Assembly: GCA_032718865.1 (NCBI GenBank)
Contig: JALUTQ010000004.1
Coordinates: 806,001 to 870,000 of the forward strand
Direction of reading: 5' to 3'
From: Tilletia caries
Lineage: Eukaryota; Basidiomycota; Exobasidiomycetes; Tilletiales; Tilletiaceae
Length of the DNA stretch: 64,000 nt
Below the pieces are notes generated by a model that was not told the DNA's origin, searched no databases, and worked only from the letters and a program-made list of their open reading frames with translations. Positions within the stretch are counted from its first letter, which is position 1. Each line of letters begins with the position of its first letter. The position numbers and the translations under genes are program-made. Positions 43,770-52,682 of the stretch are shown here, piece by piece.

Positions 43770-46228
43770 GATGTGTACCCGGAGAACTCTTGCAAAATGT
43801 AGCAGGAGCAAGTGATGGAGGACGTCGAGAACGACCTTGCTGATCAGGGATCTATGAATAGGGGATGGAGGACGTAACGATCTTCTCGTTGGGACCTGAG
43901 ACAAGTTCTCTCCCCTCGGCAAAGGCTGGGAAACTAAAGTAATAGGGGGTTTCGTCAGTGCGGTGAGCATGCGTGCTCGAACATTCTGGCTCATTTCGCT
44001 GCTCGAAACTTTGATCGAACATCCGGCGTTTCGGTGATTCCTCAATGAGCGATGTGCCAGAATGTTCGTGAGCCAAAACGCGCTTCGAGGCCGCGTTTTT
44101 GGTCCATGTACATTCTGGCACACCTCATTTCAATTCATTCTCCTTCTTATTTTCTTGACACTCGGTGAAGGGTCGCGCACGGGGTCTTCATTTGGAGCGG
44201 TCAAAACTGCACATTTCAATGACCAAAATGAAGAACATGTATGAATGCACACCTCTGACGAAACCCCTTATTGATTTTTGCTGCATTTCAAGCCTGTACT
44301 GTATACAGACTAGTGCAATGGCCGAAGCCAAAGGGGTGCAGCTCCCAAACGCCGATCACGTGTGATCGGCGGCATTTTTCCGAAAAGAAAAGGCAAAAAG
44401 GGGGAAAGAAAGCGAAAAAAGAAAGAGAAAAGAAAATGTGGAGGAAAAGGAAATAAGGAAAAGGAAAAAGAAAAAGAGAATATGTAACCCATATTAGTGG
44501 AGGGTATGAGTGGGACGGACTACTGCACACACAGCTCTAATAAGACACAGCAAGTAGAATGGAAATAAAAACTACCGCGTGCGGAGCGCGCAACCTTTCA
44601 GCATCTGCCATCATGGAGCTCGTCCGACCTTACCAGAGCAGCTACTTGAGCAACAATTCCCTTTTATTCTTTGCTTCTATTCTTTGCTACGCGCAGGATC
44701 TTAGCAGCAGCTGGACAAGGCAATGACAAGCGCTTGGGTGCTGACGCTTCTGGTCTTCTGTTCCGAGCAGAAACAGCTGACCTTTTCCTCACTTCTTTTG
44801 CATCCCCCTCGCTGATGATCCCGGTCTACCCTGCTGCTTCCCCTTCCTCTTCTTTCTTCTGCCCTTTCTCCGCTATCCAGGACACCGATGCAGACCGCAA
44901 CATCAACCAGGCGGCTGCGCATCTGCTCTCTCTCCCCGGTCCCCACTCCCCGCACACCCGTCGACCGTCGTGACTCGTGCTTTGCTTCGCACCTCGCACC
45001 GAGTCTTGGCCAACCCTTCCTCCCTCGGCGATGCTGCTACGATCTGCGCGCTGCGCGCATCCTATCACGGCTCTGGATACCTTACGCTTCTGTGCTCTGT
45101 CGTTTCTTTTTCTCAATTACATTGTAATTTTTTGATTCTGAACTTCTGGACTTCCTTCTGGTCATTTTCTCTTCCTCTTCCTGCTTGCTTTCTCCTATTA
45201 CTCCACTCAGCGCCCAGCGGGTAATCGGTATCATTGAATCAGATCAATTGGTAATCAATTGATAGACATAATGTAGCCCGGTGGATGTATACAGAAGGAG
45301 AGGGAGCGGTGACGGTGAGAAATCCAAGAGTGTCGCCGACTCGGGGCCAAGCTGTGCAGCGCAGACGAGAGTCGAGGATTCGAGGTGAGGCGCGGCGGTG
45401 AGGCGCGGCCAAGCCGGAGGAACGCGACGGATGGTAGATATTTTTGACAGGGCAGCCGGCAGGCAGGCAAGGTCAAAGACCATATGGCGAGCCAGGGCGA
45501 GACGCGCAGGGAGGACGAACGGAAACACGAAAGCGGACGACGGACACCGAATACGGGACGAGAGCCAGAGCCGAGATCGCGAGGAGGGGAAACTGTTTAC
45601 TTCACAATAGAAAAAAGAGTCTGAAACGAAACGAAGGAAACGTCAGAGCTCAAAGCACAGTAGATGGAGACAGGATTGAGGTTGAGTGCTCACCATTTTA
45701 CAACAACAACAACAAGAACACCAATGGGAACCACAACGCAAGAACCACAACGAACGTCGAACGCGGAAACAACACCACAGCAACGGCAACAAGATGGCGG
45801 CCTCGGCAAGCAGCAGCAGCTCCGTGGCAACTAGCAGTTGACTGGCTGGGGCCTGAGGGGCTGGGGCGGACTCTTGAACCATGGTGTGGGTGTGATGAAA
45901 GCCTGAATCACAAAGGCAAAAACAACAGCGTCAGTAATGCACGAGCTGTGACAAGCACAGGAGAACAACTGAAGGGGAAGGGGACGAGACGTGCGTACGA
46001 GGGAGTGCTTGGGCATGAGAATAGCCAGAAGGAAGTCAACTGGCGTGCCGCAGAGAGACGAAATGGCGCCGACCTGTGGCGGCTGGCGCCGATCAGGTGT
46101 GAGGACTGTGGAGTGCCTGGGCCCTGAGGCGGAGAGGAAGAAAGAGAGAAAAGGATCAGACTGAAGCACGCACACGGGGACGGACGGACACTGTGTTGTA
46201 TGACTCACCAGACAAAGAGAAGATGTGC
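43770..46228. other. Gene-poor stretch, probably transposon flank
   Basis: No gene is supported. It contains the inverted repeat above, a purine-rich A/G tract near 44380-44480, pyrimidine-rich sequence at 44640-45200 and a CAA-rich patch near 45705. The half next to the Crypton recombinase (45.4-46.2 kb, minus strand) shows possible splice sites and small frames but nothing recognisable. It may be the 3' part of the Crypton element. Confidence 0.4.
43974..44072. repeat. Imperfect inverted repeat around CATTCTGG
   Basis: GTGCTCGAACATTCTGGCTCA at about 43974-43994 is mirrored by TGTGCCAGAATGTTCGTGAGC at about 44049-44070, and a third CATTCTGGCACA occurs near 44110. It could be a hairpin or a remnant of a small transposon. 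No target duplication was found. Confidence 0.5.
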
Positions 46229-48445
46229 TCATGAGCTGAGCTGCTTCCGGAACCAGTCCAGAGAATGAGCGCCCATCTTCCGCTGCAATGCTGCAATGCG
46301 CATCTCCACGGATTGTCCTTGAGTGTCCTGGATGGCTTTGACAATAACCATACGGCGCAAAAATGCTCTACGAGCAGCAGAAGCAGGACCACCACACCAC
46401 TTCGTCCCGTGCTCCTTCTCCAAGCCTTCCAAAGAGGGACCGCCGTTGAAACCAACCTTCCACTCCTCCCACACCTGAGCAACCGTGCGGACTGAAGGAG
46501 AAAGCCCGTAGGAAAGAGAGGGAGCTGCCTCCAGCGCCAAGGGGGGTGAGGACGACGTCGTGTGAGGGATTGACCGAGCTTCTGCGGGCGAGTTCAGCGC
46601 AGTTGCCGGCGTAAGGAACAAAGCACTCGTGCCGCTCGTGCCGCCCTCGGTGGTGGCAGATGAGGCACCAGCATTGTCTGCAGCTGCCGATGATGGTAGA
46701 GATGATAAATCGGCGAACTTGATGCGCATCACGGCAGCCGTGTGCCGCTGCAGCTCATGCATCAACACCTCATCTCGGCGTCGCTGAAGCTCCGTAGATA
46801 CCGCCGAGGCCCGCTGCATGTCCTGGACGTATTGCAGCGTAGACTTTTGCTGCTCCCCCAGCGCGACAAGCTGCTCGTGGATCTGCGGCATGACTTGCTT
46901 GAGGGCGAGCTCCATCGGATGATCAACTTGCTCGAGGTGGGACCTCTGCAGTACTGTCCATGCAGAAAACTGCTCGGACTTGAAGATGACATGTCGGAGC
47001 ACGGGATGAGCAGGCTGGATGTCTTGAAGAATGAAGATGTCTTGAAGCAGCACGCGACGGAGAAACCGCACAAGTTCCAGGAACTTGTCTGCACCGCCCG
47101 TGGCACTGATGGTGTCCTCATCAAGACTTGCTTGCCACACCTCTACTTGAGGAAAGATCATCTTGAGGAGGTCTTCCGAAGGATCCGGACCGTCTCGTCG
47201 TAGAAAGTAGGTTCCTCCGTCGGGAGAAAACCCTGCCAGTGCGCGCAGTGCCCGAACAGGCAGATGAGTCAAGTAGGATTGCTCCATTGCACCTTTCGAC
47301 TGTTTCCAGCCTCCAAGTCGTTCAATATCGCTTGAAGCAACGCCAGCTAGCTCGGCCTCGCGTGCTCCTGACCCGCGCGCTGCATGGGTGACCTTCTTGC
47401 ATCCGCGCAGTCCTAGATCGTGGAATGACTTGAGTATAGGGTTCCTGTGTGCATCGTAGGAAAGCACGGTCGTTGCATCGTCTTGGCCTCGAAGGAGACG
47501 GGTCTTGTACCAGGACTTGTTGTTCGTGAGGTCGGGAAACGGCTCGCCAATAATTTCCCAGCGCTGGAAGAGGTATAAGGCCAGCGCAAAGAGGGGATCA
47601 ACCACAGGATCCTTGTGTCGAAGGGCGCCTGAGTACTCGACGCGTCCGGTCCGATTCGTCTTGCTCTCATCGACCTTCACCACCAGGAATACGGCCGGAC
47701 TGAGGCCTTCTTGAAGCCGCCCGAGTTCTAGGTCTGACAGCGCCAATTTTCGCAGATTGATCCCGCGCATGAGAGTTTGATGTCCGAGTAGCTGAGCAAC
47801 CAGGGACCGAGTACTGACGAGGCTGCCATCCATGAGAAAGTGGCGGGCCATCTTGAGGTAGAACTCGTGGTTGTATCCATCGTCTGCAGTACCGCGTTTG
47901 TCTTTGAAGTTGGCAGCGTTTCGAGCGGCGGTCTCGAGTCTGAAATTGTTGAGCAAAGATTTGACTGCCAAAGTTCGTGGATGAGGATGCGCGTTGACCT
48001 TCTCGTCGTGCTGTTCTTGCCACAAATCGATGACCGCGCTCGCGTGAGAATCGACCAGACTGAATCCGACTACTTGTTGATCGGCGGGAACACCAGTTTT
48101 ACGAGGACGTTTGCTGATTCGGCCAACATGCCTCAACTGAAGATAGGCGTGGAGCTTGGTGCCTGTCACAGTTTCCGGCACTCGCTCCGTCGGATATCGC
48201 TCTTTGCAGAACTCCACGAACTCGCGCTTCTTGCTGCCCCATGTTTGCTTGGTGCTCTCCGCACGGTTGTCCCGGCCACGCTGACGAGTCGCTGCTTCCG
48301 CCTGCTCGTCTTCTTCTGTTACGGTGAGCTGTGAAGGAGGAAAAGTAACTGTACTCGCTGCAACAGCGCCGGAAGCCGCTGCCGCGCTCGAGGTAGCCAC
48401 GACAGTCGAAGCAACGCTTTTCGCCGCGCGTTTTCTCTGTGCCAT
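46229..48445 (-). CDS. Crypton-type tyrosine recombinase with GCR1_C-like C-terminus
   Basis: An intronless 738-residue frame from MAQRKRAAKSV. The catalytic residues of tyrosine recombinases are all visible: Arg227 in HQTLMRGINLRKL, His354 and Arg357 in THAARGSGAREAEL, Trp380 in ERLGGWKQSK, and the nucleophile Tyr391 in QSYLTHLP. The THAxRGSGARxAELAG...YLTxLP arrangement is the one seen in fungal Cryptons and in Ndc10. The C-terminus (VAQVWEEWKVGFNGGPSLEG and WCGGPASAARRAFLRR) matches the GCR1_C DNA-binding domain found at the end of fungal Crypton proteins. The frame is open upstream for 46 codons, but that part comes from the Harbinger terminus, so the Met at 48445 is preferred. It appears intact and would cut and paste a circular intermediate. 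Confidence 0.85.
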   Translation of the reverse strand: MAQRKRAAKSVASTVVATSSAAAASGAVAASTVTFPPSQLTVTEEDEQAEAATRQRGRDNRAESTKQTWGSKKREFVEFCKERYPTERVPETVTGTKLHAYLQLRHVGRISKRPRKTGVPADQQVVGFSLVDSHASAVIDLWQEQHDEKVNAHPHPRTLAVKSLLNNFRLETAARNAANFKDKRGTADDGYNHEFYLKMARHFLMDGSLVSTRSLVAQLLGHQTLMRGINLRKLALSDLELGRLQEGLSPAVFLVVKVDESKTNRTGRVEYSGALRHKDPVVDPLFALALYLFQRWEIIGEPFPDLTNNKSWYKTRLLRGQDDATTVLSYDAHRNPILKSFHDLGLRGCKKVTHAARGSGAREAELAGVASSDIERLGGWKQSKGAMEQSYLTHLPVRALRALAGFSPDGGTYFLRRDGPDPSEDLLKMIFPQVEVWQASLDEDTISATGGADKFLELVRFLRRVLLQDIFILQDIQPAHPVLRHVIFKSEQFSAWTVLQRSHLEQVDHPMELALKQVMPQIHEQLVALGEQQKSTLQYVQDMQRASAVSTELQRRRDEVLMHELQRHTAAVMRIKFADLSSLPSSAAADNAGASSATTEGGTSGTSALFLTPATALNSPAEARSIPHTTSSSPPLALEAAPSLSYGLSPSVRTVAQVWEEWKVGFNGGPSLEGLEKEHGTKWCGGPASAARRAFLRRMVIVKAIQDTQGQSVEMRIAALQRKMGAHSLDWFRKQLSS

Positions 48446-48863
48446 CGGATCGAAATGGGGCAAGATAGATGGATAGGAGATGGTCAGCGCTGAAGCACTG
48501 AGGCGGTGATCAGTTGCGAGCGCGCTCACCTTGAAAAATGAGCGCGCGCTCTGTTTTTTTTTTGGGCCGACATGAAAGCGCACGCATGTTCAGTTCCGCG
48601 TTTTCAGAGCCGGGGGCCCAAAAATTTCAGAGCGCTCTCACTCAGTTCTGAGCGCGGCGCTGGGCCGACCTATTTCGATCGGCCCACCTCGAGCGCGCTC
48701 TCCGCGCTCGCTCTTGCGTTACAAAGTCATTACAAATCACACTGTAACGAAAAAAAGTTTTTTCCCTCAGCCAGGCGTAATACCAGTGTCCTGACTCCTG
48801 CCCTGCATAGTGCATACTCCCTTCGTGCATCGCTCTCCTTCCGTCCTAGGCCAATAACGCAAG

Positions 48864-50466
48864 ATGTCTCCAATCTCGATTCCTTCAACTCCGGTTGCAG
48901 CCAGACCTGCAGCGGCTGTGGGCTCCTCTACTCCCGCTGCGACCCCTCCCACGCAAACCAATCCGGGTACTCCTGCTCCACAGCAGAAAGGCAAAAAGAA
49001 ACAGGACACCCTTCCAGATGATCCCGCGAAAGTCAAGAAGGAGCTCTGCGTTTGGAATGATAAGGATGACGAGTGTCTCTTGGCTATCCTAGAGGATGCA
49101 AAGGCTGCTAACGAGATGTCTGAGAACGGTTTTAAAGTGAGTAAAGTGAGCTGGCTAGTGTCTACTGCCTACCCCTTCTACGACTGGCGGCTATATATCA
49201 ATTCTGACACATCCTCCCTCCTTCCGCTGCATAACGACTTCGTATTGACTACAGGTGCAGACCTACAACAAAGCGGCTGCGTCACTAGAATTGATTAGGA
49301 TCACAGGTGCAATTAAAACATCTGCGCGCGTACAGGACCACTTTAAGAACGTGAGTTTTTGTCTCTATTCCCTTGTCAGGTGCCCGTTTGTCCATAAGAC
49401 GCACTACTATTGAGTCTGATCTTTGAGCTTTCCCTTTGTAGATGAAAGCCAACTGGAAGGAGGTCAAATTCCTTGCCAGCCAATCTGGCTTCGGGTGGGA
49501 CAATGACAGTAGCTTGGTCACGGCTCCCGCCGACGTGTGGGCTGCCCTAATCAAGGTGAGATACTGAAATCAAAGGAACATCTAGACTCTGAGTGTCAGA
49601 ACTGCGGCTGCAGGCTGTTTGGGAGACAGAGCGGGTGCAGTCGAGCAAACTTGTCTAACATCACTACTCTACGTTGAATTGCAGGCTAAACCCGCATACA
49701 AGAAATGGATGCGCACTTCGCTTTGGTATTACGACAGGATGGATGATCTCGTCGCGGAGTGCACCGCAACGGGCGACTACGTCTTCGATCCCACCGCCCC
49801 TCCGAAACCAGCAGCGTCTTCCACGTCGAAGGGAAATCCCATAACGATTGACGACGATAGCGACGGCGAGGAGGCTGCTGGGAGTGATGCTGGCACGCCT
49901 CTGGATGGAGAGTGGTCTGAATCTGAAACAGAGTCCGTGAGTAGTGAACGTACAATAAGAATCTGAGACACTTCGAACCCGAGCTCTATTGGGCTTAGGC
50001 GGACAGGCGGCAGTGCTTGTCACAGCTCAGGCTAGTGCAGCTTAGCGTTTCTGGGACCTGGTGCTAATTGAATGTTGTTTGTTGAATACAGAAGGAGAAG
50101 AAACGTGGCGCTGCTGGGGCTTCTCAGGGAAGCCGCAAGAAACAGAAGCCCTCGGCTTTGGCTGAAATCACCAGCATCGGCAAGTCCGTCGGTGCCTTGG
50201 TGAGGCTGGAGAAGTCTAGGATGGAGATGGACAAGCAGGAGATGGCCTCGGATCGAAGTGCTGCGGACGCTACGACTATTTCCCTGTCCGCTCTCATGCA
50301 GCGTGATAAGGACACTTTCTCAGGGTCAGAACTCGGTATCATCGCCTTCGAAGTCAGCAAGCTTCCGGCTCTGCTCGCCACCTGGGGGGCGCTTGCCAAC
50401 CTTGACGAAGCACGGGTTGCATTCCTGCGAGAGATCATTGGTAACGCAGCCTCTACATCTAAATAA
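48864..50466 (+). CDS. Harbinger Myb/SANT-like DNA-binding protein
   Basis: Five exons (48864-49136, 49255-49350, 49442-49555, 49685-49936, 50092-50466) give 369 residues. A Myb/SANT-like domain occupies about residues 65-175: KELCVWNDKDDECLLAILED, FKVQTYNKAAASLELIR, SARVQDHFKNMKANWKEVKF, FGWDNDSSLVTAPADVWAAL, KKWMRTSLWYYDRM. This is the standard layout of the Harbinger-associated protein (three helices with Trp residues, then the W-DVWxALI-x-W segment). It binds element ends and brings the transposase to the nucleus. The rest is an acidic Ser-rich linker and a helical C-terminus. No lesion is visible. Confidence 0.85.
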
Positions 50467-50637
50467 TTGTAGCCTCCCCCCCCCCTCTTTCCACCCCTCT
50501 CTCTTCCAAAAACAATCAATATGCACTCCCTTCTCTTTCTTGAACATACTACACACAATGTGCCAGACGTCAGACAGCAAGTCTGGGGAGAGGCAAGGGT
50601 AGTTGTGAGACATGTCAGATGGTCACTTCGATTGCAA

Positions 50638-52037
50638 TTAAGATCCATTGTAAGCGGTCCACATGAGATTCGCCCTCATTGTACGACCAGCCTCTGCCCC
50701 TTTGTCGTCCTTGAAGATGGGTGGTTTCTGAGTGCTCGGAGGACTGAGGCTTGCATGTCTCTCCAGCCAGATGTCGATCTCACGGTCGGACATGATGTCC
50801 TCAGGGTCCACAAGGCGGATGAAGTTGTGGACTACTGCCAGGGCCGGGAAGAGAGCAACCTGAACCCGCAGGGGGGGAAGTCTGACCCGAGGGCTAAGAC
50901 CTTGAACCGTTCCTTGATGACCCCAAAGATCCTCTCGATCACGCTGCGCAGACCCGCATGCCGCCTATTGTAAAGTTCCTGGGCAGTACGAGGTCTGAGG
51001 CAGATTGAGTCGTTGTCAGATCAAACACAAGGGAATAGAGCGTCCTGGAATTAAACTCCTCACCTGGCATTACCAGTCGCCCATTCTTTCAAGTGGTACC
51101 TAGTACCTCGGTAAGGCACCAGCACCGTCTTGCTTAGTCCGAACCCCGCGTCTCCCAGATACGTCCGACCCTGAGGCATCTTGACAGATGTTTCCATTGC
51201 CTTTTTCAGCACGTAGCCATCCCCGGCACTCCCCTCCCAGCCTGCAACCACAAACTGGAAAAGCAGGTCAAACGAGCAGCCAGCCATGACATTGAAAGAC
51301 AAGTTGCCTTTCCTGTCTCTGAAACGGGCTCGTTCGGAAGCGGGAGGACGAGCGGGAAGGTGCGTCCCGTCGAGGGCACCGACTACGTCCTTGAATGCAC
51401 TTTTGACTTTAGGATCGTTCCGAATACGTTCGGGCATGGGGGAATCCGCGAGCGGCATCTTCACGTACACGCTGTACATAGCCGGGTCCACGAGGCACTG
51501 GATTGTACGACGAATAGCCCTATAGTGCACGGTATTGGGTGAAGCAATTTTTGGGTCAAATAGAGTGTCCCTTAGTCACAATTTAAGTCTATAAGATACG
51601 CACAGTGACACAGTTGCCATCGCATGCCCAAAGGTATGGGACAGTAGCCGGCATGTTGCACCCGAGCGACAGGCGTACAGGAAAATAGCCAGGTGCTGAT
51701 GGGCTGACAACTTTCTCGTGTCTCCAAACCGAGTACGAGCGCGAAGTTCCTTAACAAGGGCGAGAAATGCCCCTCGATTGATGCCGAGAACGTCGCGACA
51801 GACTACTCCGTCCTTCAGAAGCCTGCGAACGAAGAGAATCCCTCTACTGCTCGAACTGCGCTTGCGCTTACAGTAGTATCGTCGCACGTAGAAAGAGAGT
51901 GCGCTTGTGGCGGCGGCGAGGACGATCAACAAGCGGCGGCGACGTGCTGCTGCTGTCTGCTGTCGGCGCGCCGGAGACGATGCACTGGAACCAGAAAAAA
52001 TCGCATTGAAGATTGAGTTAGCAATGCTGACGCGCAC
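50638..52037 (-). CDS. PIF/Harbinger DDE transposase, probable frameshift
   Basis: The N-terminal part (52037-51600) holds the helix-turn-helix region: CRDVLGINRGAFLALVKELR and SAHQHLAIFLYACRSGATCR. The core follows an intron near 51520-51590: DVVGALDGTHLPARPP (first Asp), VVAGWEGSAGDGYVL (second Asp), TYLGDAGFGLSKTVLVPYRG. After a second intron (about 50996-51065) come ELYNRRHAGLRSVIERIFGV, with the catalytic Glu, and KERFKVLALG. The frame then needs one extra base in a run of seven C (about 50871-50877) to continue into VQVALFPALAVVHNFIRL and the stop at 50638. That is either a real one-base deletion or a homopolymer sequencing error. Otherwise the gene looks fresh. It opens convergent to the Myb-like gene. 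Confidence 0.82.
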
Positions 52038-52456
52038 ACGCGCATAGGCACCCTATAGGCAGGGCCCTTGCTGGTAGCCGATAAGCCTGTTGTGTGTGTA
52101 GTATGTGCTTACCTGCTTGAGACCATGGCTTGCACACCGTATACATATGCATAGACTAGTGCTGAAACAAATGTAGCAAACAAAGAGCCAGGCAGGAACC
52201 GAGCGCAGAAGATGATCATTGAGAAATTGAAACGACCGTGATCAAAATTGAATGAAAGTGGAGCGTCGGAAAAAAAACATAGGCAAGACGCACTACCCAG
52301 CGCGAGTGTGTTCAGCTGTGGGCGCGCGCTCTGAGAAGCAGATTTTCAGAGCCGAGCGCGAGGGGCCTCGCGCTCTGTGTTTGAGCGCCCTTTTTGAGCG
52401 CGCGCCCGCAACTGATCACCGCCTGAAGGGCGACTACCACCAGCAGCCAGCAGTCG

Positions 52457-52495
52457 ATGATCATGCTCAGAGCGGCAGAGCCGCCTGATGATCAT
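52457..52495 (-). ncRNA. Stem-loop 3' of Fanzor; candidate part of its guide (omega) RNA
   Basis: A 39-nt hairpin: ATGATCA / TCAG / GCGGC on one arm pairs with GCCGC / CTGA / TGATCAT on the other, with a 3-nt loop (AGA), a 3-nt bulge and a 1-nt bulge. It lies about 190 bases past the Fanzor stop codon and 30 bases outside the Harbinger end. Fanzor and TnpB guide RNAs are made from the 3' end of the nuclease gene and its downstream flank, so the position fits. No direct evidence of transcription or of a guide junction. Confidence 0.4.
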
Positions 52496-52682
52496 TGGAT
52501 TTCTGTGGTAAAATGCGCTCTCATCTTGCCAGCACCCAGGATGTGTGTGTCGGATGAAAACTAAAATGCGATCCTTTCAAGGGCCATTTACCCATGGAAT
52601 GTTGGTGATTCTCCACATTTTATTTGAGTGTGTCGGTCAGACACAGCCAAAACATCAGACCCAAATCCTTGAGATGTCGCTG

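Larger units (their letters stand above)
48502..52423. mobile_element. PIF/Harbinger DNA transposon (3.92 kb)
   Basis: The terminal inverted repeats are GGCGGTGATCAGTTGCG (17 bp) with subterminal GAGCGCGCGCTC-rich sequence on both sides. The 3-bp target duplication TGA lies at 48499-48501 and 52424-52426. A 3-bp duplication and two genes, a Myb/SANT-like protein and a DDE transposase, are the Harbinger hallmarks. It is inserted between the Fanzor gene and the Crypton recombinase gene. A 445-bp deletion derivative with the same ends is at 62964-63408. Confidence 0.92.

Noticed and set aside
45830..46232. Small spliced gene overlapping the Crypton stop (ATGA at 46229-46232)
   Set aside because: Splice-like sites exist, but the resulting peptide is low in information, has no family resemblance and several equally good frames compete.
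48446..48583. Upstream extension of the Crypton recombinase to the Met at 48583
   Set aside because: Those codons are mostly Harbinger terminal sequence (48502 onward), so the extension is a chance read-through created by the insertion.
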